Shown here piece by piece: positions 1 through 5,056 of a DNA stretch of 5,603 bases (position 1 is the stretch's first letter; every line of letters starts with the position of its first letter). The notes under the pieces are model-generated. The model had not been told where the DNA came from, searched no databases, and saw nothing but the letters and a program-made list of their open reading frames with translations. The position numbers and the translations under genes were made by a program. The stretch comes from Lachnospiraceae bacterium (GTDB lineage: Bacteria; Bacillota; Clostridia; Lachnospirales; Lachnospiraceae). The stretch is from contig JAGCSS010000382.1 of NCBI GenBank assembly GCA_017964055.1, positions 1 to 5,603 of the forward strand, in the 5' to 3' direction.

Positions 1-194
1 AGAGCTCGTCGCTCGATTTCTACGGATCATCTTTTATCGCGGATGAGACGGGCGCTGTCGTTGAAAAGGCCGGCAGGACGGGGGATGCGATCCTGATCGC
101 CGAATTTGACCTGGATGAGGTTCGTAAAGCCAGATTTGACTGGGGACTTTTCCGTGACAGGAGACCGGAAGCGTATAGTTCGATAGTAAAATAA
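1..194 (+). CDS. aguB: N-carbamoylputrescine amidase, C-terminal end (partial)
   Basis: Only the last 63 codons are present (reading frame from base 3, stop TAA at 192-194); the start lies outside the window. The protein belongs to the nitrilase/carbon-nitrogen hydrolase superfamily, whose members hydrolyse C-N bonds with a Glu-Lys-Cys triad; the triad lies upstream of this fragment and cannot be checked. The visible end contains FYGSSFIADETG (residues 6-17 of the fragment), the usual last strand segment, and then FDWGLFRDRRPEAY (45-58). The WGLFRDRRPE signature near the C-terminus is typical of AguB, which converts N-carbamoylputrescine to putrescine, CO2 and ammonia in agmatine-based polyamine synthesis. 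A related amidase such as beta-ureidopropionase is possible but fits the tail less well. No terminator hairpin is visible after the stop, so some read-through into the metal operon is possible. Confidence 0.78.
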   Translation, partial: SSSLDFYGSSFIADETGAVVEKAGRTGDAILIAEFDLDEVRKARFDWGLFRDRRPEAYSSIVK

Positions 195-213
195 AAAATA
201 TATAAAAAGAGTG

Positions 214-242
214 TTGACAAAAGTAAAGTATGGTATTATTAT
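214..242 (+). promoter_or_regulatory. Sigma-A-type promoter of the metal-efflux operon
   Basis: The -35 box is a perfect TTGACA (214-219). The -10 box is TATTAT (237-242), five of six matches to TATAAT. The spacer is exactly 17 bp. Transcription should begin near 249-250, about 40 bases before the repressor gene start at 289. A second TATTAT at 234-239 gives only a 14-bp spacer and is the poorer choice. The promoter follows directly on an A/T-rich stretch (190-210). Confidence 0.82.
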
Positions 243-263
243 GAACACATGAACAAATGCTCA
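241..263 (+). promoter_or_regulatory. Probable ArsR/SmtB-type operator overlapping the -10 box and start site
   Basis: The imperfect inverted repeat TGAACA-AA-TGCTCA (250-263) has one mismatch between the half-sites. It resembles the core of SmtB/CzrA-family operators (TGAACA, two central bases, TGTTCA). A second copy of ATGAACA (241-247) lies in direct orientation one base before the first half-site (249-255). The block overlaps the downstream edge of the -10 box and the predicted start site, where a bound repressor would block RNA polymerase. Binding by the adjacent regulator is inferred from family knowledge and position. Confidence 0.68.
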
Positions 264-275
264 ATTGATAAAACG

Positions 276-282
276 AAAGGAG
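276..282 (+). promoter_or_regulatory. Ribosome binding site fixing the regulator start at 289
   Basis: AAAGGAG lies 6 bases before ATG 289-291. The in-frame TTG at 265 would place this Shine-Dalgarno sequence inside the coding region and has none of its own, so 289 is preferred. Confidence 0.85.
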
Positions 283-288
283 ATCCAC

Positions 289-594
289 ATGGGCGTAAAC
301 ATCAGATTGCCGATAGAAGATGAGATGTACGATCTGGCCGAGCTGTTTAAGTGCTTCGGAGATTCTACCAGAGTGCGCATCCTGTGTGTGTTGCTGCAGG
401 GCGAGTTCTGTGTCGGTGATATCGCGGAGGCTCTGAACATGACTCAGTCTGCTGTTTCGCATCAGCTGAAGCTCCTTAAGCAGGCGAAACTGATAGCGGG
501 AAAGCGTGACGGTAAGCAGATCTTGTATTCACTTGCCGACGATCATGTCAGATCGATCATCAATATCGGCCTGGAGCATATTGAAGAGGATTAA
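289..594 (+). CDS. ArsR/SmtB-family zinc-type metal-sensing repressor
   Basis: This 101-residue protein is a small winged-helix repressor of the ArsR/SmtB family. ELFKCFGDSTRVRIL (residues 18-32) is the family's N-terminal helix signature. The recognition region VGDIAEALNMTQSAVSHQLK (42-61) is followed by the beta-wing (about 68-82). The C-terminal alpha5 helix carries Asp84, His86, His97 and Glu100, the same spacing as the dimer-interface Zn(II) site of SmtB (Asp104, His106, His117, Glu120) and close to CzrA (with His as the last ligand). The ArsR-type alpha3 CxCxxC site is absent: only Cys41 occurs in GEFCVGDI. This suggests Zn(II)/Co(II) sensing rather than arsenite; Cd(II) is also possible. 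It is the first gene of an operon with a metal-binding protein and a P-type ATPase and probably represses its own promoter. ATG 289 is chosen over TTG 265 because of the Shine-Dalgarno position. Confidence 0.93.
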   Translation: MGVNIRLPIEDEMYDLAELFKCFGDSTRVRILCVLLQGEFCVGDIAEALNMTQSAVSHQLKLLKQAKLIAGKRDGKQILYSLADDHVRSIINIGLEHIEED

Positions 595-609
595 AGGAGG
601 AAGAAAGTT

Positions 610-828
610 ATGAAAAAAAAGTTTAATTTACAGGATCTTGACTGCGCAAACTGCGCTGCAAAAATGGAAGAGGCTATCAAAAAGATCGACGGTGTCAACG
701 ACGCTTCGGTTAATTTCATGTCTCAGAAGATGATGGTCGACGCTGTCGATGACAGATTCGACGCAATCATGGATGAGGTTGTTAAGGTCTGCGCCAAGGT
801 TGAGCCTGACTGTGTTATTTTAAGATGA
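610..828 (+). CDS. Free-standing heavy-metal-associated (HMA) domain protein
   Basis: This is a complete 72-residue single HMA (ferredoxin-like, beta-alpha-beta-beta-alpha-beta) domain and nothing else. The metal loop reads DLDCANCAAKMEEAI (residues 9-23), with Cys12 and Cys15 as the CxxC ligands. Asp11 directly precedes the first Cys, as in the N-terminal domain of ZntA, where that Asp is a third ligand and marks Zn(II)/Cd(II)/Pb(II) rather than Cu(I) preference. GVNDASVNF (28-36) is the usual second strand. Two further cysteines, Cys61 and Cys68, lie near the C-terminus. It should be a soluble cytoplasmic metal carrier that feeds the ATPase encoded downstream, which lacks its own HMA domain. 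A strong AAAGGAGG site (593-600) overlaps the stop codon of the regulator gene. The stop at 826-828 is followed within 7 bases by a terminator-like hairpin. Confidence 0.9.
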   Translation: MKKKFNLQDLDCANCAAKMEEAIKKIDGVNDASVNFMSQKMMVDAVDDRFDAIMDEVVKVCAKVEPDCVILR

Positions 829-832
829 TCAT

Positions 833-868
833 CGGGCTGTCTGCATTGAGCGGACAGCCTGTTTTATT
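833..868 (+). terminator. Terminator-like hairpin between the HMA and ATPase genes (possible attenuator)
   Basis: GGCTGTCTGC (835-844) pairs with GCGGACAGCC (850-859) over 10 bp, with one G-U pair and a 5-base loop ATTGA. The stem can extend by G834-U860 (wobble) and C833-G861. The T-rich tract GTTTTATT follows (861-868). This is the layout of a rho-independent terminator, yet it stands inside the operon, 7 bases after the HMA stop and 35 bases before the ATPase start. It could act as a partial terminator or as a 3' stabiliser of a processed upstream mRNA, giving more regulator and HMA protein than pump. Confidence 0.68.
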
Positions 869-883
869 AAGAGAACTGTATTC

Positions 884-888
884 GGAGG
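884..888 (+). promoter_or_regulatory. Ribosome binding site deciding the ATPase start at 894
   Basis: GGAGG lies 5 bases before ATG 894-896. The upstream in-frame ATG at 825 has no Shine-Dalgarno sequence, and translation from it would run through the hairpin at 833-861. Confidence 0.85.
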
Positions 889-893
889 CCCCT

Positions 894-2771
894 ATGAGTC
901 CTAAGCAGAAAAAGGTTTTGTACCGGATCATCGTATCCGCCGTATTGTTTTTTACACTGCTCGTGCTGTTTAAGACAGTCCTTTCGGAATATGAAGGCGG
1001 CTGGATCGAAGCGATCGTATTTATCGTGCCTTATCTGATCGTCGGCTACGATATCCTGATCAAGGCTGGAAAAAATATCGCGCACGGTCAGGTATTCGAT
1101 GAGAATTTCCTGATGATCATCGCGGGTATCGGCGCATATGCGACGGGCGAATTTGCCGAAGCGGTCGCTGTCATGCTCTTTTTCCAGGTCGGCGAGCTCT
1201 TCCAGAGCTATGCGGTCGGGAAGTCGAGGCAGTCTATCTCCGATCTGATGGACATTGCTCCCGAGACGGCCAATCTGGTTGCCGGAGACAGTATAGAGGA
1301 AGTAGATCCCGAGGACGTGGAGATCGGCAGTCTGCTGCTGGTAAGACCCGGTGAGAAGGTACCTGTAGACGGTATAGTGGAGGACGGCGAGAGCTGGCTA
1401 GATACTTCCGCGCTCACGGGCGAATCGGTGCTGCGTCATATAGGTCCCGGAGAAGAACTGTTTTCGGGCTGCATCAATAAAGAAGGTGCGATCAGATACA
1501 GAACGACCAAAGCCTATGAGGATTCGACGGTTGCGCGTATCCTGGAGCTCGTAGAGAATGCGGGGAGCAGAAAGAGCCGCACCGAGAATTTCATTACGAG
1601 ATTTGCCAAGTATTATACTCCGATCGTTACTGTAGCGGCTGTTTTGCTCGCAGTGATACCTTCACTGATCACGGGCGACTGGGCAGAATGGGTAAAGCGA
1701 GCATGCACGTTCCTTGTTATATCGTGTCCGTGCGCGCTGGTCATCTCGGTTCCGATGGGTTTCTTCGGCGGTATCGGCGCCGCGTCAAAGAACGGCGTGC
1801 TGGTCAAGGGCAGCAATTTTGTCGAGGTTTTCTCGCATGCAAATGCAATTGCTTTCGATAAGACCGGAACACTGACAAAGGGCACCTTTGAAGTGACGAA
1901 AACAGTGGCTGCGGATTGCACTCAGCATGAACTGATCGATATTGCGGCGAGAGCGGAGGCTTTCTCCACTCATCCGATCGCGAGATCGATCGTGAGGGAA
2001 TATATAAAAAGAGCCGGCGAAGGCACCCGGGCACCCGAAGGTCTCGAGGACTATACGGAGATCTCGGGCTGCGGCGTAAGCGGAATGCTGAACGGCAAAA
2101 AGGTCTTTGCAGGCAATGCCAAACTCCTGGCCGACAACGGCATATCGGCTCCTGAGGTCAAGGAGAACGGCACAGTCGTATATATAGCTGCGGACGGCAG
2201 ATACATGGGCTATGTGATCATTTCGGATGTGATCAAGGATGGTATGGCCGACACGATCAAAGGCCTGAAGAAAGCAGGCATCGAGCGTACGGTCATGCTG
2301 ACCGGCGACAGAAAAGAAACGGCATCGTCTGTGGCTGAGAGCCTCGGTATCGGCGAATACCGGGCAGAGCTGCTCCCTGCGGATAAGGTGAGCGCGGTTG
2401 AGAAGCTGCTCGATGAGCAGAACGGCAGCGGCGCGCTGATATTTGTCGGCGACGGCATCAATGACGCTCCGGTTCTTACGAGGGCCGATATAGGCGTGGC
2501 GATGGGCGCTTTAGGCTCCGATGCGGCGATCGAGGCGGCGGACGTGGTGATCATGGACGACGATATCGCAAAGCTCATCACATTCAAGGGTATCGCCCGG
2601 AAAACGATGCGTATCGTAAGGCAGAACATCGTATTTGCGCTCGGCGTCAAGTTCGCGGTCCTGATACTCGGAGCACTCGGCATAGCCAACATGTGGCTCG
2701 CTGTTTTTGCCGATGTCGGAGTCGCAGTGATAGCGATCCTCAATTCGATGAGGGCATTAAGGACAAAATAA
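894..2771 (+). CDS. cadA: P1B-type Zn(II)/Cd(II)/Pb(II)-exporting ATPase without N-terminal HMA domain
   Basis: This 625-residue integral membrane pump uses ATP to expel divalent soft metals from the cytoplasm. Predicted membrane helices lie at about 11-30, 39-57, 72-87, 89-104, 242-262, 270-292, 578-597 and 598-618. The actuator domain has TGES (175-178). Helix 6 has the CPC metal motif (278-280). The phosphorylation loop is DKTGTLT with Asp322. The nucleotide domain has the P1B His-Pro pair (360-361), and the hinge is GDGINDAP (519-526). Lys586 in helix 7 and Asp607 in helix 8 (WLAVFADVG) match the ZntA residues Lys693 and Asp714, which set Zn/Cd/Pb specificity; copper pumps lack them. Family members usually start with one or more HMA domains and exceed 700 residues; here that domain is a separate upstream gene. 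Leu180 follows TGESV where Pro is usual. The start at 894 is set by GGAGG at 884-888; the 23-residue extension to 825 shows no conserved feature. Confidence 0.95.
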   Translation: MSPKQKKVLYRIIVSAVLFFTLLVLFKTVLSEYEGGWIEAIVFIVPYLIVGYDILIKAGKNIAHGQVFDENFLMIIAGIGAYATGEFAEAVAVMLFFQVGELFQSYAVGKSRQSISDLMDIAPETANLVAGDSIEEVDPEDVEIGSLLLVRPGEKVPVDGIVEDGESWLDTSALTGESVLRHIGPGEELFSGCINKEGAIRYRTTKAYEDSTVARILELVENAGSRKSRTENFITRFAKYYTPIVTVAAVLLAVIPSLITGDWAEWVKRACTFLVISCPCALVISVPMGFFGGIGAASKNGVLVKGSNFVEVFSHANAIAFDKTGTLTKGTFEVTKTVAADCTQHELIDIAARAEAFSTHPIARSIVREYIKRAGEGTRAPEGLEDYTEISGCGVSGMLNGKKVFAGNAKLLADNGISAPEVKENGTVVYIAADGRYMGYVIISDVIKDGMADTIKGLKKAGIERTVMLTGDRKETASSVAESLGIGEYRAELLPADKVSAVEKLLDEQNGSGALIFVGDGINDAPVLTRADIGVAMGALGSDAAIEAADVVIMDDDIAKLITFKGIARKTMRIVRQNIVFALGVKFAVLILGALGIANMWLAVFADVGVAVIAILNSMRALRTK

Positions 2772-2779
2772 CGATATAG

Positions 2780-2814
2780 CTGCGGGAAGGCCCTTTTTCA
2801 GGGCCTTTTTGCAG
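2780..2814 (+). terminator. Intrinsic terminator of the metal-efflux operon
   Basis: AAGGCCCT (2787-2794) pairs perfectly with AGGGCCTT (2800-2807) around a 5-base loop TTTTC, and the T run continues to 2810. Flanking CTGC (2780-2783) and GCAG (2811-2814) can also pair. It begins 9 bases after the ATPase stop codon, so it should close the operon. Confidence 0.9.
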
Positions 2815-2849
2815 TTTGTTAAATCTGGAATTATTTTTCTTGGTTTTTC

Positions 2850-2878
2850 GTGACAATCTTCTGCGGGTATATTATAAT
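2850..2878 (+). promoter_or_regulatory. Sigma-A-type promoter of the bactofilin-pyrH-frr transcript
   Basis: The -35 box is GTGACA (2850-2855, five of six matches). The -10 box is a perfect TATAAT (2873-2878). The spacer is 17 bp. Transcription should start near 2884-2886, leaving a leader of about 90 bases. The gaps between bactofilin and pyrH (17 bases) and between pyrH and frr (15 bases) hold no other promoter, so this one probably drives all three genes and perhaps uppS. Confidence 0.85.
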
Positions 2879-2883
2879 TTAAT

Positions 2884-2930
2884 GCGAAGTACCTTTAGGC
2901 ACAGCCCGGTACGCCAGTCGTGTTTATCGC
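2884..2930 (+). ncRNA. Potentially structured 5' leader segment (unassigned)
   Basis: Three nested complementary segments begin at the predicted transcription start: GCGA (2884-2887) with TCGC (2927-2930), GTACC (2889-2893) with GGTAC (2908-2912), and GGC (2898-2900) with GCC (2904-2906). The stretch 2913-2926 would be an unpaired strand in a multi-part fold. I do not recognise a known riboswitch or leader family here. The helices are short, so chance pairing is a real alternative. Confidence 0.35.
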
Positions 2931-2938
2931 GAGGAAGC

Positions 2939-2961
2939 AGAATCGGCTGAAAGCCGATTCT
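2939..2961 (+). promoter_or_regulatory. Perfect hairpin abutting the bactofilin ribosome binding site
   Basis: AGAATCGGCT (2939-2948) is exactly complementary to AGCCGATTCT (2952-2961) around a GAA loop. The Shine-Dalgarno sequence AAGGAGGAGG (2962-2971) starts at the next base. No T run follows, so this is not a terminator. A role in mRNA stability or translation control is inferred from position. Confidence 0.6.
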
Positions 2962-2976
2962 AAGGAGGAGGAAAAA

Positions 2977-3675
2977 ATGGGTTTTTTTAAGGATTTAAAT
3001 GACGACGCGGTAGAAGTAAGCGAGGATATCATCAGCGAAGAGGCGGAGGCTGAGGAGGTTGTTTCGGAGGCGGCGCAGGAGGCCGAGGATTCGGTTGACG
3101 CAAGCCTTTTGGAGAATCTTTTTGATGAGTCTGCGCCCGCAGATGAGGAGGTCATGGTCGAGGAGGACTATGTGATCGATGAGCCCGCCGCGCAGCCCGC
3201 AGCAGCACCTGCAGCCAAGTCCGCGGCAACCGACGATCAGGTTACGGTCATCACCGCAGGCACCACGATCAACGGAAGCATTGTTTCGGATTGCTCGCTC
3301 AATGTCATGGGAACGATCAACGGCGATATCGAGTGTATCGGCAAGCTTACGATCTCCGGCAGCGTTTCGGGTAATTCCATCGCTTCGGATGTATATGTTA
3401 ACGCAAAGCGTCTCGACGGTAATATCGACAGTGAAGGTACTGTAAAGATCGGACTCGGAACCGTTGTTGTCGGCGATATCAAGGCCGGCTCTGCAGTTAT
3501 CGCGGGTGCGGTCAAGGGTGAGCTCGATATCAAGGGACCCGTTATCTTTGATTCGACAGCCATCATAAAAGGCAACGTTAAGGCTAAGTCGGTTCAGATG
3601 AACAACGGAGCGGTTCTCGAGGGCTTCTGCTCACTGACTTACGCGGCAGTAGATATAGACGACATCTTTGAATAA
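2977..3675 (+). CDS. Bactofilin (polymer-forming cytoskeletal protein)
   Basis: The protein has 232 residues. Residues about 89-218 form a bactofilin domain, a right-handed beta-helix built from short repeats in which Gly and hydrophobic residues alternate (GTTINGSIVSDCSLNVMGTI at 95-114, then GDIECIGKLTISGSVSG, GTVVVGDIKAGSAVIAG and GNVKAKSVQMNNGAVLEG). Such domains polymerise into nucleotide-independent filaments used in cell shape, wall synthesis placement or stalk and flagellar positioning. The first 7 residues, MGFFKDL, could form a short membrane-contacting segment. Residues 6-69 are very acidic and Ala/Glu-rich and should be disordered, followed by an Ala/Pro linker (about 70-84). The tail ends in DIDDIFE. 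The start at 2977 is fixed by AAGGAGGAGG at 2962-2971; a GTG at 2920 is in frame, but its added codons run through the leader hairpin. It shares its transcript with pyrH, 17 bases downstream. The specific cellular role is unknown. Confidence 0.9.
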   Translation: MGFFKDLNDDAVEVSEDIISEEAEAEEVVSEAAQEAEDSVDASLLENLFDESAPADEEVMVEEDYVIDEPAAQPAAAPAAKSAATDDQVTVITAGTTINGSIVSDCSLNVMGTINGDIECIGKLTISGSVSGNSIASDVYVNAKRLDGNIDSEGTVKIGLGTVVVGDIKAGSAVIAGAVKGELDIKGPVIFDSTAIIKGNVKAKSVQMNNGAVLEGFCSLTYAAVDIDDIFE

Positions 3676-3683
3676 TAGTGTTC

Positions 3684-3688
3684 GGAGG
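3684..3688 (+). promoter_or_regulatory. Ribosome binding site deciding the pyrH start at 3693
   Basis: GGAGG lies 4 bases before ATG 3693-3695. The in-frame GTG at 3678 precedes this site and has no Shine-Dalgarno sequence of its own, so the 5-codon extension is rejected. Confidence 0.82.
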
Positions 3689-3692
3689 TCAC

Positions 3693-4397
3693 ATGGAACG
3701 TTATAAGCGCGTATTACTTAAGCTTTCCGGTGAGGCTCTTGCCGGAGAAAAGAAGACCGGATTCGATGAGGAGACCTGCATCGGAGTTGCAAAGCAGGTC
3801 AAGTCGATCGTAGAGGCCGGAACACAGGTTGCCATCGTTATCGGCGGAGGCAATTTCTGGAGAGGCCGCACCAGCGAGACCATTGACCGCTATAAGGCGG
3901 ATCAGATCGGCATTCTGGCTACGATCATGAACTGCATCTACGTTTCGGACATTTTCAGATACTGCGGTCTGAAGACCGTTATCTATACGCCTTTTGAGTG
4001 CGGGGATATGTCCGAGCTTTTCTCAAAGGACAAAGCTGTTAAGGCCCTCAATAAGGGCAAGGTGGTATTCCTGGCCGGAGGCACGGGACATCCTTATTTC
4101 TCGACGGATACCGCCACCGCACTGCGCGCGATAGAGCTCGACTGCGAGATCATCATGATGGCAAAGGCCATCGACGGTGTATACAGCGCAGATCCCAAGA
4201 AGGATCCTTCGGCAGTCAAATACGACAGGATATCACTCGACGAATTGGTTGAGAAGGGACTGCAGGTCATCGATTCGACAGCATCGGTTATGTGCCTGGA
4301 GAATAAGATGCCGCTGCTGATATTCTCGCTGAACGAGCAGAATTCCATAATCACGAATGCAGGCGGTCATTGCACCGGAACTATAGTTACGACCTGA
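3693..4397 (+). CDS. pyrH: UMP kinase (uridylate kinase)
   Basis: The enzyme has 234 residues, close to the usual 235-245, and belongs to the amino-acid-kinase fold. It phosphorylates UMP to UDP with ATP in cytoplasmic pyrimidine nucleotide synthesis. Motifs in order are the N-terminal phosphate-binding KLSGEAL (residues 10-16), GGGNFWRG (51-58), the UMP-binding helix region ADQIGILATIMN (69-80), GGTGHPYFSTDTATALRA (129-146), and the ATP-side segment KAIDGVYSADPKKDP (158-172). The last includes the DGVY and DP residues typical of bacterial PyrH. Bacterial UMP kinases are hexamers, usually activated by GTP and inhibited by UTP. The gene ends in a tandem TGA-TAA, and frr follows after 15 bases with its own site. 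In many bacteria tsf stands upstream; here a bactofilin gene takes that place. Confidence 0.96.
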   Translation: MERYKRVLLKLSGEALAGEKKTGFDEETCIGVAKQVKSIVEAGTQVAIVIGGGNFWRGRTSETIDRYKADQIGILATIMNCIYVSDIFRYCGLKTVIYTPFECGDMSELFSKDKAVKALNKGKVVFLAGGTGHPYFSTDTATALRAIELDCEIIMMAKAIDGVYSADPKKDPSAVKYDRISLDELVEKGLQVIDSTASVMCLENKMPLLIFSLNEQNSIITNAGGHCTGTIVTT

Positions 4398-4412
4398 TAA
4401 AAGGAGAAGAAA

Positions 4413-4967
4413 ATGGACGAGAGAATTAAACCCTACGAAGAGAAAATGCAGAAGACCATGGACGTTCTGACCGAGGAATACGCTTCGATCAGAGCAGGAC
4501 GTGCGAATCCCCATCTTATCGATAAGATCAGAGTAGATTATTACGGCACACCTTCGCCTATCAGCCAGGTAGCGAATGTCAGCGTTCCCGAGGCTCGTAT
4601 CATCCAGATCCAGCCCTGGGAGTCAAAGATGATCAAGGAGATCGAAAAAGCGATCAATATGTCCGACATCGGCATCAATCCTACCGACGACGGAAAAATT
4701 ATCAGACTGGTATTCCCCGAGCTTACGGAGGAGAGACGTAAGGATCTCGCAAAGGACGTTAAGAAAAAGGCAGAGGACGCTAAAGTAGCTCTTCGAAACA
4801 TCCGCCGCGATGCCAACGACACCGTGAAAAAGCTGGGCAAGGCCAGCGAGATCTCGGAGGACGTACAGAAGCAGCTCGAAGGCGAGATCGATAAGATGAC
4901 CGAGAAGTTCGTTGCCGAAGCCGACAAGAAAATGGAAGAGAAGACCAAAGAGATCATGACCGTTTAA
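4413..4967 (+). CDS. frr: Ribosome recycling factor
   Basis: The protein has 184 residues, matching the family length of about 185. Together with EF-G it splits the post-termination ribosome complex so that subunits can be reused. Domain I is a three-helix bundle made of the N-terminal helix (about 1-30) and two long helices (about 106-184). Domain II is the inserted beta domain (31-105). Signature segments are SIRAGRANPHLID (25-37), YYGTPSPISQVANVSVPEAR (43-62), and RNIRRDANDTVKKL (128-141). The last contains Arg132, equivalent to the arginine needed by E. coli RRF for ribosome binding. GGAG at 4403-4406 lies 6 bases before the ATG. It is almost certainly cotranscribed with pyrH, and a hairpin follows 13 bases after the stop. 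Confidence 0.97.
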   Translation: MDERIKPYEEKMQKTMDVLTEEYASIRAGRANPHLIDKIRVDYYGTPSPISQVANVSVPEARIIQIQPWESKMIKEIEKAINMSDIGINPTDDGKIIRLVFPELTEERRKDLAKDVKKKAEDAKVALRNIRRDANDTVKKLGKASEISEDVQKQLEGEIDKMTEKFVAEADKKMEEKTKEIMTV

Positions 4968-4978
4968 TATAGGCAATC

Positions 4979-5010
4979 AGGAGCCGGGCAAGCCTTGCGC
5001 GGCTCTTTCT
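4979..5010 (+). terminator. Terminator-like hairpin between frr and uppS
   Basis: GAGCCG (4981-4986) pairs with CGGCTC (5000-5005), and inside it GCAA (4988-4991) pairs with TTGC (4995-4998) around a GCC loop, with one G-G mismatch between the two helices. The outer stem can extend with G4980-U5006 (wobble) and A4979-U5007. The tail TTTCTT is short and interrupted, so termination is probably partial. It would lower, but not abolish, uppS transcription from the upstream promoter. Confidence 0.6.
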
Positions 5011-5019
5011 TATGAATGG

Positions 5020-5032
5020 CAGGCAGTGCCTG
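5020..5032 (+). repeat. Short palindrome upstream of uppS
   Basis: CAGGCA-G-TGCCTG is a perfect inverted repeat, able to form a 5-bp stem with an AGT loop. It lies 24 bases before the uppS start and just after the frr hairpin. It may only be part of the same structured junction; no function is evident. Confidence 0.4.
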
Positions 5033-5056
5033 ACACAAAGCGAAAGGCTGGCAGAT

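Noticed and set aside
195..213. A terminator between aguB and the metal operon.
   Set aside because: The A/T-rich stretch has no stem able to form a terminator hairpin on the + strand.
265..288. TTG start giving an 8-residue longer metal regulator.
   Set aside because: The Shine-Dalgarno sequence at 276-282 would fall inside the coding region; ATG 289 fits it exactly.
810..861. A programmed -1 frameshift fusing the HMA protein to the ATPase, with the hairpin as stimulator. The -1 frame is open from 810 into the ATPase, and TTTAAGA (819-825) lies 9 bases before the stem.
   Set aside because: TTTAAGA is not a proper slippery heptamer, because the A-site codon AGA cannot re-pair well on AAG. 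The ATPase also has its own good ribosome binding site. Terminator or attenuator is the simpler reading.
825..893. Longer ATPase start at ATG 825, overlapping the HMA stop as ATGA.
   Set aside because: It has no Shine-Dalgarno sequence and would translate through the strong hairpin, and the added 23 residues match no family feature. ATG 894 has GGAGG 5 bases upstream.
2210..2743. A 177-codon open frame on the - strand opposite the ATPase, and similar antisense open frames opposite frr, bactofilin and pyrH.
   Set aside because: They lie wholly within clear conserved genes, show Ser/Ala/Ile-rich low-complexity composition typical of antisense frames, and match no family I recognise.
2920..2976. 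GTG start giving a 19-residue longer bactofilin.
   Set aside because: The added codons come from the leader hairpin and the Shine-Dalgarno sequence itself; ATG 2977 has a strong site at normal spacing.
3179..3445. An 88-codon + strand open frame.
   Set aside because: It is out of frame within the bactofilin repeats; its Ser/Arg/Pro-rich sequence reflects codon structure.
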